Shown: piece after piece, positions 52,166 to 62,126 of the stretch
Position numbering within the stretch: position 1 is the first letter of the stretch
How the letters are laid out: each line of letters begins with the position of its first letter
NCBI GenBank assembly: GCA_963674835.2
Contig: CAXXKC010000002.1
Span: forward strand, 1,116,001 to 1,180,000
Length of the DNA: 64,000 nucleotides
Source of the DNA: G963674835 sp963674835
GTDB lineage: Bacteria; Planctomycetota; Planctomycetia; Pirellulales; Thermoguttaceae
Direction: 5' to 3'
Translations under genes and position numbers: made by a program
The notes under the pieces: generated by a model
Told to the model about the DNA's origin: nothing
Databases searched by the model: none
The model's input: the letters and a program-made list of their open reading frames with translations, nothing else

Positions 52166-53555
52166 CTTCCTGGGTCCGTACAAGCAAGGGGAACTGGACC
52201 TCAAACCACGTCTTACCGTCTTTCCGCTCGCAGCCGACCGTGCCGCCGTGCGCCGTCGCGATCTGGCGAACCACGTACAACCCCAACCCCGTGCCTTCCG
52301 GCTTCTCGGTCACGAACGGTTCGAACATTCGTTGGCGGGTCGCCTCGTCGGGCCCCGGCCCCGTATCGCCGACGGCCAGCACGGCCTTCCCGCGATCCGT
52401 GCCGATCTGCAACACCACGGCCCGCGGCTGCGGACTGCTCTCACGCGAAGCCGCTTCGATCGCGTTCACAACCAGGTTCACCAGCAACTGCCGCAGCGCC
52501 TCGCGATCGCCCTCCACTTCTACCGCATCCGACGCCTCGCGAAACTCCATGCGTACGCCGCTATGCGAAGCCATCGGCCCAACTAGGTCAAGCACCTCCT
52601 CAGCCAGCGCTCCCAAATCCACGGGCCCGCGAGCTTCCGGAGCCGGCCGCCCCAGCGTGAGGAACCGCTGCAAGTACGATTCCATCAGCTTCAACTGCCG
52701 CAATGCCACCTGGAGTGCCTCGGCATCGAGCCCCTCAGGACACGACAGCCCGTGCAACTCGATCGCCATCCGGGCTCCGGTCGCCGAGTTGCGAAGCTGA
52801 TGGGCGACAGCCGCTCCAAGCTGCCCCAGCGTCCGAAGCCGCTCGCTGCGCCGCACTTCCCCCTCGTAATCGTTCAACTGCTGCGTCATGCGGTTGATCG
52901 ACACCGCCAAATCGCGTATTTCATCGTCCCGGCGAGGCACGGCAACCGGCTCGAAACGCCCGCTGGCAATCGCGGCCGTCTGATCGCCCAGCTTCTGGAT
53001 CGGCCGCACGAATCGCTGGGCCAACAGCGTCGTTACAAGTACCACCACCAGGCTCGCCAGCGCCCCGGAAACCAACGCCGGATACGTCGCCCGCCGCGTC
53101 ACGGCCCCCCATCGGTCTTCCGGATACAGGATAATCAACCGGCCCGGGTCCCACGCAGCGCCCCGCTGCGGCGTGGCAACGCAATCGCTCAAATACGCCT
53201 GCCCACCGATCACTACCCGCGAGCCAGGCGAGAACCCCTGCGGTTCGTCGTCGACTTGCACCATGCGAAGCAGCCGCGGATCCACCTTCGGCAGCGTGCT
53301 GCTCTGAACCCGGTCCTGCATATCCAGGAAGACGATCTCCGCTCCCGACAGTTGGCTGGCCTGCTGGAGCACGCGTTCAGTCAGCGGAAAACTCCCCTTC
53401 GCCAGCGTGTCGGCGATACGGTGAAGACTCTCCTCCTGCTGCCGCCTCGCCTGCGTTGCCCCAAGATACGCACTGGTACCGCTGGCCAGCACGATGGCCA
53501 GGATGACCACCGAAAGCGTAGGCAGCAGAAGTTGGATACGAATGGGACGACGCAT
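52140..53555 (-). CDS. Membrane sensor histidine kinase (NtrB/ZraS-like)
   Basis: A 471-residue kinase. ATG 53555 starts MRRPIRIQLLLPTLSVVILA, the first membrane helix. A periplasmic sensor of about 140 residues is followed by a second helix (ALVSGALASLVVVLVTTLLA), HAMP domain, and the phosphoacceptor helix in GAAVAHQLRNSATGARMAI. The ATPase domain shows the N box LVNLVVNAIEAA, VGDTGPGPD and GTGLGLYVVRQIATAHGG. The usual H-E/D after the phosphoacceptor His is H-Q, so kinase or phosphatase balance may differ. It is paired with the downstream NtrC-type regulator. Confidence 0.93.
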   Translation of the reverse strand: MRRPIRIQLLLPTLSVVILAIVLASGTSAYLGATQARRQQEESLHRIADTLAKGSFPLTERVLQQASQLSGAEIVFLDMQDRVQSSTLPKVDPRLLRMVQVDDEPQGFSPGSRVVIGGQAYLSDCVATPQRGAAWDPGRLIILYPEDRWGAVTRRATYPALVSGALASLVVVLVTTLLAQRFVRPIQKLGDQTAAIASGRFEPVAVPRRDDEIRDLAVSINRMTQQLNDYEGEVRRSERLRTLGQLGAAVAHQLRNSATGARMAIELHGLSCPEGLDAEALQVALRQLKLMESYLQRFLTLGRPAPEARGPVDLGALAEEVLDLVGPMASHSGVRMEFREASDAVEVEGDREALRQLLVNLVVNAIEAASRESSPQPRAVVLQIGTDRGKAVLAVGDTGPGPDEATRQRMFEPFVTEKPEGTGLGLYVVRQIATAHGGTVGCERKDGKTWFEVQFPLLVRTQEDGTPADCR

Positions 53556-53855
53556 GTCATAAACTCGACCGTGCAACGCGGGACACCCCCCTCACGTTAC
53601 CCTCTCATCGCGTGAACCGTCAACTCGCCCTCCGCGGAACCTGGCAATGTCGACCGTTTCGACACGCATGGCGGCCGAACCGACACACGCGATCAGCACC
53701 ACCGACATGGACGTTCACCGAAGTCCGCCAATTCAAATCGCTTACGGCAATGCTGCAATTGCGCAACGACTGGCATGCTAGCTGCATAAGCCTGCGGCGA
53801 CCAAGTGTGCGCCGATTTGGGGATTGGCGCCTGCCGGGAAGTCCAAGGGCTGAGC
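53556..53855. other. Divergent promoter region kinase/DUF1559
   Basis: About 300 bp between divergent genes. No gene or repeat recognised. A sigma-54 type GG-N10-GC motif was not confidently found by eye. Confidence 0.35.
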
Positions 53856-54956
53856 ATGCCTGACGCAACGATCCACACACTGCGGCCGTTTGCCAATGGA
53901 GTCCTCTCCGATGAGCGGCCCGTTGTGGAAGGATCGCCGGGGTCAGACCGTCGCGGTTTCACCCTCGTCGAGCTCCTGGTCGTGATTGCCGTGATCGGCA
54001 TTCTCGTGGCGCTGCTTCTACCCGCGGTTCAGGCCGCCCGGGAGACCGCCCGCCGCCTACAGTGCCGAAACAACCTCAAGCAAATCGGCCTCGCACTGCA
54101 CAATTACCTCTCCAGCAACCGCGTATTCCCGTCGAGTTTCTGCATCGAGCCCGGCACCGTCCTCATCACAGACAACGGCTCGTGGTCCGTTCATGGGCGA
54201 ATCCTCCCCTACATGGAGCAGAACACGGCGTATAGCCGCGTGCGGCTCGACATCGCCTGGGACGAACAGCTCGACACCGACGTTCCCACGCTGCGGATCG
54301 ACAACTACCTCTGCCCCAGCGAGATCCACGATCAGGTGCGCGTCAACGCAAGTGGGCCCTACGTATATCCGCAAACTTACGGCTTCAACTTCGGCTCGTG
54401 GCTCGTATACGACCCCGCCACCGGAAAGGACGGCGATGGAGCGTTCTACGCAAATAGCCGCCTCCGACCGGCCGATTATCGCGACGGCCTGAGCAACACG
54501 CTGGCTGCCGCCGAGGTCAAGGCATTTACCTCCTACTTCCGCAACACGGCCGACCCCGGCCCGACCGTCCCCGACCTGCCCAGCGACCTATCGGCTTTCA
54601 CCCCCGGGGCAAGCTTCAGGCTCGGGCCGGAAGTGAACGACAACACCGGCCACACCGAGTGGCCCGATGGCCGCGTCCATCACAGCGGCATAACGACCGT
54701 CTTCACGCCAAATACGGCCGTCGACTACGTCCACACCGACGGCCGGACCTACGACATCGATTACAACTCCATGCAGGAAGGCAAAAGCGCCACCCAGCCG
54801 ACCTACGCGGCGGTCACCGCGCGCAGTTATCACCCGGGAATCGTCAATGTGCTCTGGATGGATGGGTCGTCCCGATCGATCAGCGACCTCATCACCCCAA
54901 CCGTCTGGCGCGCCTTGGGAACACGAAGCGGAGGCGAAATCCTCGACCCACCTTGA
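53856..54956 (+). CDS. DUF1559 prepilin-like protein
   Basis: A 366-residue protein characteristic of planctomycetes. ATG 53856 follows AAGGG. A long leader of about 30 residues ends at the prepilin site RRGFTLVELLVVIAVIGILV, cleaved before Phe by a type IV prepilin peptidase, followed by the hydrophobic pilin helix. The DUF1559 body includes RRLQCRNNLKQIGLALHNYL and ends with the H-x9-DG motif in YHPGIVNVLWMDGSSRSIS. Planctomycetes carry many paralogues; their function is unproven. Confidence 0.95.
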   Translation: MPDATIHTLRPFANGVLSDERPVVEGSPGSDRRGFTLVELLVVIAVIGILVALLLPAVQAARETARRLQCRNNLKQIGLALHNYLSSNRVFPSSFCIEPGTVLITDNGSWSVHGRILPYMEQNTAYSRVRLDIAWDEQLDTDVPTLRIDNYLCPSEIHDQVRVNASGPYVYPQTYGFNFGSWLVYDPATGKDGDGAFYANSRLRPADYRDGLSNTLAAAEVKAFTSYFRNTADPGPTVPDLPSDLSAFTPGASFRLGPEVNDNTGHTEWPDGRVHHSGITTVFTPNTAVDYVHTDGRTYDIDYNSMQEGKSATQPTYAAVTARSYHPGIVNVLWMDGSSRSISDLITPTVWRALGTRSGGEILDPP

Positions 54957-55379
54957 TACCATAAGAACGCCCAACACGACTCCCCTCACCCGATCGCGGG
55001 AGACGGGCCGGGAGTGAGGGCACGTTGCCTTCTGGCAGAACCTCAGGAAACAGAACCCAAACAAATCACTCAACAACTTGCGCCACTGCCTGCCGGTCAT
55101 TGCCTGTAACTCACAGCCCGTTCAGGCATTGCTGTGTCTCTAACACAGCCCGACTTCCCACGGCAGGCAGTGGCCTCTTTTCTCTCCGCAACTCGGGCAA
55201 CCCCGTGGTAGAAGAGAGCCGCGCCGCCCGCGTCCGCACGCTGTCCCCAAAGCAACAGGGACTGCCCCGGTCTTCGTTCACACGAGAACCGAGGCAGTCC
55301 CAAACCGCAAAAGCTTCATCATCCTCACACCCTGCCTCTCTCCCGCGCGGGCAGGAGAGGGCAGACGTGCTGAAAGACG
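54957..55379. other. Gap between DUF1559 and groEL with a strong hairpin
   Basis: About 420 bp with no gene seen. Near 54975-55020, CCCCTCACCC and GGGAGTGAGGG words could pair and end the DUF1559 transcript. The hairpin at 55258-55301 is listed separately. Confidence 0.4.
55258..55301. repeat. Hairpin downstream of groEL
   Basis: GGGACTGCC and its complement GGCAGTCCC, with an inner CCGGT/ACCGA arm, flank a loop. It lies 80 bp past the groEL stop. No T-run follows on the minus strand, so it may be a processing or stability element rather than a standard terminator. Confidence 0.5.
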
Positions 55380-56999
<1,620 letters not shown>

Positions 57000-57160
57000 T
57001 GAATATGTTCTCCTTGCTGAAGTGAGGCGAGCCTGTGGCCGCCGCCAATGAGTTCATTGCTGGAAACGGGCTGCAATCCCCGTTCGCCGCCAGCGACCCG
57101 AGGGGCCCGTCGGAGCAGTCCGCGCCGTTCTCAGACCCCCTACGGCAATCGCGCAGCGGG

Positions 57161-57496
57161 CTACCCGATCACCGCCAGAACATCCTCCTCCCGCATCAGA
57201 AGCAGCTCGCGGTCCCCGACCTTGAACTGCTCGCCGGCATACGAGCTGAACAACACCCGATCCCCAACCTTCACCTGAAACGGCGCCCGCGACCCGTCTT
57301 CCAGAAGCCGGCCGGTGCCAACGCTGATGATCACACCGCGGGCAGGCTTGTCCTTCGCGGTGTCCGGCAGCACGATGCCGCCGCTCGTCACGGCCTCGGC
57401 CGACTCACGCTCGACCACCACTCGGTCGCCAAGCGGCTGGAGCTTCAGATCGCCCCGGGCAGATTTCTTCGTTTCGCTTTCCTTCTTCTTCGCCAT
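57161..57496 (-). CDS. groS: 10-kDa chaperonin GroES
   Basis: A 111-residue co-chaperonin. GGAGG lies 6 bases before ATG 57496. The core has LKLQPLGDRVVVERESAEAV, the mobile loop TSGGIVLPDTAKDKPARG and the closing KVGDRELLLMREEDVLAVIG. A 16-residue Lys-rich N-terminal tail (MAKKKESETKKSARGD) makes it longer than the usual 95-97 residues. It caps the GroEL ring encoded just downstream. Confidence 0.96.
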   Translation of the reverse strand: MAKKKESETKKSARGDLKLQPLGDRVVVERESAEAVTSGGIVLPDTAKDKPARGVIISVGTGRLLEDGSRAPFQVKVGDRVLFSSYAGEQFKVGDRELLLMREEDVLAVIG

Positions 57497-58041
57497 TGCT
57501 TGCTCGCCTCCGAAACTACTGGGAAATAACGACTTGTGCTCAAGACAGTCGCCGCAACTGCGGTCGAACCATCGCGTGTACTGCCTGCCATTGCTGCGTA
57601 CGCTTCGCGCGTGAGCCGCACTCAAAGCAATCGGCGCGCCAAAAGGCGCCAATGGGCGCAAACCCCTATCAAAATTCATCTTGTGAAACCGGACCAGCCA
57701 CCAGCCCTCACACCGAGCCGCCACGCTGGCAGAACGATACCACAGCGAACCCTTCCGCCTGCCATTCTGGCAGACCAGTACCGAGAGGCCCCACAACGAC
57801 AAGAACGACCGCCAATACCCCACCCATGGTTCTTCCGGAGTTGTTCATGTACCATAAGAAGGGGATGTCAGACCGCGCGTCCAGTCACGAATTTCAACGC
57901 ATCTCGTCACTGAATGGCCTCATCACCTGTCGAGGCGAAAAGCTGTGACCAATTCCGAAGGTGTTCCCGCCGACGGCCCTGCCAGAAGTCACCAGCTCAA
58001 TCTGAGGAAGACCCTCGGGTGGCTCCTTTGCATACTCGGCG
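57497..58041. other. groES upstream region and degenerate LRR leader
   Basis: About 545 bp. The first part must contain the groES promoter; no CIRCE inverted repeat (TTAGCACTC-N9-GAGTGCTAA) is present. The last 100 bp may be the decayed 5' part of the LRR gene: the LRR frame meets a TGA near 58004. Confidence 0.4.
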
Positions 58042-58215
58042 ATGCCGAACCTCGAGACGTTGGACGTTTCCGGAACCAAGATCGGCGATGCCGGCATTCT
58101 CCAACTGAAGACCAGCAAGACGCTGCGATCGCTCAACTGCCGTGATACCAAGGTAACCCGCGACGCCGTCAACCAACTGCAGAAGTCTCTACCAAACTGC
58201 GCTATCTCGCACTAG
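58042..58215 (+). pseudogene. C-terminal relic of a leucine-rich-repeat protein
   Basis: A 57-residue frame (ATG 58042, TAG 58213) with two LRR units: PNLETLDVSGTKIGDAGILQ and KTLRSLNCRDTKVTRDAVNQ, then LQKSLPNCAISH, the usual end of planctomycete LRR proteins. The frame is closed upstream and there is no Shine-Dalgarno site, so it is most likely the 3' remainder of a larger gene. Confidence 0.7.
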
Positions 58216-58217
58216 CA

Positions 58218-59270
58218 CTAGAGGTGGAGGGCGACGTTCTGGTCGCCGAACTCTGCGTCGGATGGCCGGGCGGGATGATTGGCGAGCACCTTGAGCAGGT
58301 GCGGTAGCGAGCGCGGCTCGCCGTGGGGACGCTCGCGGTGCCAGTTGCGATGGGTGGGGACGAGCGCGTCGTCCAGCGGCCAAGGGTCGAAGGGGTTGTA
58401 GCCCAGGGCGCCGATCAGCTTGCTGGAGTCCATGGTGACGTTGCCCGCGCGGGGCGGGATGGGACCGGCGTGATTCCGCGGCATGCCGAAGAGCAATTCG
58501 GGATCGTATCCACCGACGCGATTGATGATCTGGGCGATCTCGAAGAGGCTGAGCCGCCGCGGTCCGCCAGCGTGGAACAGCCCGGCCAGTTGGTTGCCGA
58601 GCATCTTTTCGCACAGTCGATTGAGGCAGTCGCCGTAGGTGGGTGTGCGGACTTCGTCGTAGTAGAGGGTTGCCGGGCGCGATTTGCTGAACCGGGACAG
58701 GATCCAGTCGATGGCGCCGGCGTGGCCGTTGAAGCTGATCGCCATGGGGAGCGAGATGCGCAGGATGCACGCGGCGGGGTTGCCTTCGAACGTGACCTTT
58801 TCACCAACGACCATCGTCTTGCCGTAGGCACTGACTGGATCGGGGATGTCGTCCTCGGTGTAGCCACCATCGCGACGGCCGGCGAAGACGAGATCGACCG
58901 AGACGTGAACGAGCCGGCAGGCGCGGCGGGCCGATTCGCGAGCGAGATTGCGGGCACCTTCGACGTTGGCATTCCAGGCCATCGCGCGGTTCAACTCACA
59001 GGCCTTCAGCGCACAACTGCCGGCGCCGTCCAACACGGAACGGAACTGGAAGCGATCGAACAAGCGGGCGATGCCCTGGGGATCTTCGGCGTTGCAGGGG
59101 ATGACGCCCGGGCCGACTTCCTGGGGCGGGTACTCCTGGCAAATGCCCACGACCTGGCCGGGGTACTTGCGTTGGAAGTAGCCCATCGCGGCGTACCCAT
59201 GGACCCCGGTGGTTCCAGTGATGAGCAGGGGGAGGGGGAGCTGGGCTGGGGGCTTGGCGGCGAGATGCAT
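58218..59270 (-). CDS. NAD(P)-binding SDR, dTDP-4-dehydrorhamnose reductase-like
   Basis: A 350-residue extended SDR. ATG 59270 follows a TTG that could also start. The Rossmann motif is LLITGTTGVHGYAAM. The catalytic region reads HVSVDLVFAGRRDGGYTEDD then DPVSAYGKTMVVGEKV: the Tyr of YxxxK is present, but the Lys position is Met (YGKTM), whereas RmlD proteins usually have YGxxK. The C-terminal substrate domain resembles RmlD. It may reduce a nucleotide-sugar with altered chemistry or be a non-catalytic sugar-binding relative. Confidence 0.8.
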   Translation of the reverse strand: MHLAAKPPAQLPLPLLITGTTGVHGYAAMGYFQRKYPGQVVGICQEYPPQEVGPGVIPCNAEDPQGIARLFDRFQFRSVLDGAGSCALKACELNRAMAWNANVEGARNLARESARRACRLVHVSVDLVFAGRRDGGYTEDDIPDPVSAYGKTMVVGEKVTFEGNPAACILRISLPMAISFNGHAGAIDWILSRFSKSRPATLYYDEVRTPTYGDCLNRLCEKMLGNQLAGLFHAGGPRRLSLFEIAQIINRVGGYDPELLFGMPRNHAGPIPPRAGNVTMDSSKLIGALGYNPFDPWPLDDALVPTHRNWHRERPHGEPRSLPHLLKVLANHPARPSDAEFGDQNVALHL

Positions 59271-59445
59271 CAACGGTGTGCGTAGGCCGGAGGGGGCGGC
59301 AAACGGGGGAAAGAACTTGGCGCCGTAGCTGAATGCGACGTGCCCTCACCTCTAGCACCTAAGGGCGCAAGCGGACGAGGGGAGTTCTGTATTCTAGCAG
59401 CGGGAGCGGGCGGCGCCGATGAGGGTTTGACGGGGTGGCGGGGGC

Positions 59446-60252
59446 TCAGTCCAAGCCGTGTTTCTTGCGGTAGCAGGAATTGCAGAGCAACTCGATGTTG
59501 TCGGGCGTGGGCTCGGTGCCGGGCCGTGGGGGCGTAACGTAGTCGAAATCGAGCGATTCCCATCCTCGGCACTTGCTGCACTTGCCGCCGGTGCGTCGCC
59601 AGACGTCACGCCGAAGTTGCTCGGGAATGTAGTTCTCGCTGGACTTGGCACGCACGATGGTGGCGCTGCGGCTGACTCGACCATTGGCCTGGCAATGTTT
59701 GTCGGAGAGTTCGAGAAACGAAAGGATGATTCCTTCGGGGCTTTGCTCCGCCTCGGAGGACTTGAGCTCCCAGACCGACTTGCCGAACAGGTAGCAGGGT
59801 TGGCCGTGTGGGCCGCGTTGCCACCAGGGAAAGGCGGTGTCTTCGCCGAGTGCTGCGTTGACTTGCGCCAGCGCGTTGTGGTCTGGGAAGTCGTGGACGG
59901 TGTGCAGCGGGATTTCCAGCTCGCAATGGAGGATGGAAAACGGGTCTTGGATGGGATACTGTTGCTGGAGGAATCGCGAAAGAGGCACGAACATGGGCTC
60001 CTGCCGGACGGGCCTCAGACTGAAGCGTGGCCCGAAGGCCTCGACGAAGTTCTTGAACAGCTCGTCGGCTTGGATTTTGCGCCGGCGGAGGTCGTCGGAG
60101 AAGGGCGAGAGGTCGCAAGCTTCCTGGGCTTCGCGCCACTGGCGCATCATGCGATTGGCGAACTCCAGATACTCCTCGAACGCCGAATTCGGCGGCAGGT
60201 CGGGAGCGTAAACGAAGTTGCCGCTATCGAGCATTTGCGTGCGGATGGGCAT
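59446..60252 (-). CDS. HNH-nuclease-fold protein with substituted catalytic His
   Basis: A 268-residue protein. ATG 60252 follows GAGG by about 8 bases. Residues about 1-200 are not recognised. The C-terminal zinc/HNH fold is IPEQLRRDVWRRTGGKCSKC, then SLDFDYVTPPRPG and DNIELLCNSCYRKKHGLD. The two CxxC pairs that hold the structural zinc are intact, but the first HNH histidine (normally in DH-x2-P) is Tyr. Nuclease activity is therefore doubtful. Confidence 0.75.
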   Translation of the reverse strand: MPIRTQMLDSGNFVYAPDLPPNSAFEEYLEFANRMMRQWREAQEACDLSPFSDDLRRRKIQADELFKNFVEAFGPRFSLRPVRQEPMFVPLSRFLQQQYPIQDPFSILHCELEIPLHTVHDFPDHNALAQVNAALGEDTAFPWWQRGPHGQPCYLFGKSVWELKSSEAEQSPEGIILSFLELSDKHCQANGRVSRSATIVRAKSSENYIPEQLRRDVWRRTGGKCSKCRGWESLDFDYVTPPRPGTEPTPDNIELLCNSCYRKKHGLD

Positions 60253-60747
60253 TTGCTCGCCTCGGTTGGTGTTGCGATAGAGTTTGTGCGCCGTTGGCTT
60301 CCAACGGTCGTTCCAGCTCGGTGCAAACGTTCCCCCATTCAAACATAGGGTATCCACGGGACCGGTGCTTGTTCACAGGTCGATTGGGCGGCGACCGGGG
60401 TGTGGGGGAGTGCTTTCAGGGGCCGATCGGCGGGGAGTAGAGGCTGTGAGGGCGGCGTGGATGATGCGTAGGTCGGGTGATGGGTACCCGGGTTGGGGTG
60501 TGCAGGGGTAGAGGCTGCGTGGTGCGGACACCGGAATATCGGCACATTCGTCCCAGGAGGAATGGTACGAGGGGTTGGCGGCGTGCAACTGGGAGGTGTG
60601 GGCTATTCGTGTGGCGATGCTTGACACGGCCCCCCTGGATAGGCGACGATTGGGGTTGGATTCCGGTTGCGCTGGGGTTTATCCGGCGGAAGCGACTGGG
60701 ATCTCCCCGCAATTCATGCCTGCCCATCCTCACGAAGGAGAACCACC
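60253..60747. other. Gap upstream of the Gfo/Idh/MocA operon
   Basis: About 495 bp of GC-rich DNA. TAGAGGCTG occurs twice within 75 bp (near 60438 and 60510). No gene or RNA recognised. The operon promoter should be near its right end. Confidence 0.35.
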
Positions 60748-62061
60748 ATGCCCGATAAGTCGCCCCTTTCGCGTCGCCGATTTCTGAAGACGGCGGCCGC
60801 GACCAGCGCTTTGGCAACTGTGCCGTATTTCGTTCCTGGTGTTGCACTTGGAAAGGGCGGCGCGGTGCCGCCAAGTGAGAAGATCATCGTCGGCGGCATC
60901 GGTATTCAGCATCGCGGCATGCACGACCTGGGATGGATCATTGGTCATCCGGACGTGCAGTTCGTGGCAATCTGCGACTTGCAGAAGAAGCAGCGCGTGG
61001 CGATCAAGACGTATGTAGACAAACACTACGGCACCAACGACTGCGCGATGTATCCGGAGATCAACAGTTTCCTGGAAGCGCGACCCGACATTGACGCCGT
61101 GTTGGTCGCGACCGGAGATCGGTGGCACGCGATGGCCTCCATTCTGGCCATGCGGGCGGGGAAGGACGTGTACACCGAGAAACCCTCGTGCATGACGATC
61201 GCCGAGGGGCGTGCCGTGGTAGAAACGGCTCGCAGGTACGCCCGGGTCTATCAGACGGGCACACAACGGCTGAGCGAACCCAACCACGTGTTCTGCATCG
61301 AGATGGCCAGGACCGGCCGACTGGGCGATGTCCGCACGGCTTACGCCCACATCGCTCCGTGGGATGCGGCCGAGATGCGCCACGACTGGCTGCCCGCCGT
61401 GCCCGAGCCGCCCAAGGAGGAAGTGGACTGGGACGCCTGGCTGGGTGCCTGTCCCTGGCGACCGTACAACCCGAGCTACGTATCGGGCGGTTGGCGGGGT
61501 TTCTACGACTTCCACACCAGCTGCATCGGCGAGTGGGGTGCCCACACCTTCGCCCAGGCGCAGGCCGGCTTGGGCTGCGGCGAGTCGTCGCCGGTCGAGT
61601 ATGAATATGTTCCGAACGACAGCGGCGACGGGATGGTGACTCATTTTGCCAATGGCGTACGGATGATCCTGTCGCGTGGGAACAAGTACTGGCACGGTTC
61701 GTGCGGCGAACGGTTTGACGGGACCGAGGGTTGGGCTGCGGCGGCTGACGGCTATTCCCAGCCTGATGTGTCCTCGCCGGCCTTGCTCCGCCAGTACAAC
61801 CGCGTGATCAGCGAGTATGTGTCGCGGACGGGCCGGTCGTTGGACCACATGCAGAACTTCCTCGATTGCGTGAGGAGCCGCGAGCGTACGGTCGCCAACC
61901 CCGAGGTCATGCATCATTCGATGACCACGGTACACGCGGCGAACATCTGCATGTGGCTGAAACGGAGCCTGAAGTTCGATCCCGTTAAGGAGGAATTCGT
62001 GGGCGACGACGAGGCCAACCGGCTTCGCTCGCGAGCCATGCGGGAACCGTACGTTTACTAG
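60748..62061 (+). CDS. Tat-exported Gfo/Idh/MocA-family oxidoreductase
   Basis: A 437-residue protein. AAGGAG lies 7 bases before ATG 60748. The signal MPDKSPLSRRRFLKTAAATS has a clear twin-Arg motif. The NAD-binding domain is IIVGGIGIQHRGMHDLGWII (a slightly atypical GxGxxG), with FVAICDLQKKQ and the family motif VYTEKPSCMT. The C-terminal domain includes DWDAWLGACPWRPYNPSYV and GGWRGFYDFHTSCIGEWGAH, typical of secreted planctomycete members. Probable sugar or inositol dehydrogenase; substrate unknown. A HEAT-repeat gene follows after 65 bp. Confidence 0.92.
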   Translation: MPDKSPLSRRRFLKTAAATSALATVPYFVPGVALGKGGAVPPSEKIIVGGIGIQHRGMHDLGWIIGHPDVQFVAICDLQKKQRVAIKTYVDKHYGTNDCAMYPEINSFLEARPDIDAVLVATGDRWHAMASILAMRAGKDVYTEKPSCMTIAEGRAVVETARRYARVYQTGTQRLSEPNHVFCIEMARTGRLGDVRTAYAHIAPWDAAEMRHDWLPAVPEPPKEEVDWDAWLGACPWRPYNPSYVSGGWRGFYDFHTSCIGEWGAHTFAQAQAGLGCGESSPVEYEYVPNDSGDGMVTHFANGVRMILSRGNKYWHGSCGERFDGTEGWAAAADGYSQPDVSSPALLRQYNRVISEYVSRTGRSLDHMQNFLDCVRSRERTVANPEVMHHSMTTVHAANICMWLKRSLKFDPVKEEFVGDDEANRLRSRAMREPYVY

Positions 62062-62126
62062 TCGCTGAGCAGAGTGAGTTGCAGGTCCTATTCCTCCTTC
62101 CTTACCGTCAATGGGAATTCACCACC

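Noticed and set aside
57497..57700. CIRCE/HrcA operator upstream of groES
   Set aside because: No TTAGCACTC-N9-GAGTGCTAA inverted repeat could be found.
58200..58222. TCGCACTAG resembling the Rep1 right end
   Set aside because: Only about nine bases match and the rest of Rep1 is absent; it is also part of the LRR stop region.
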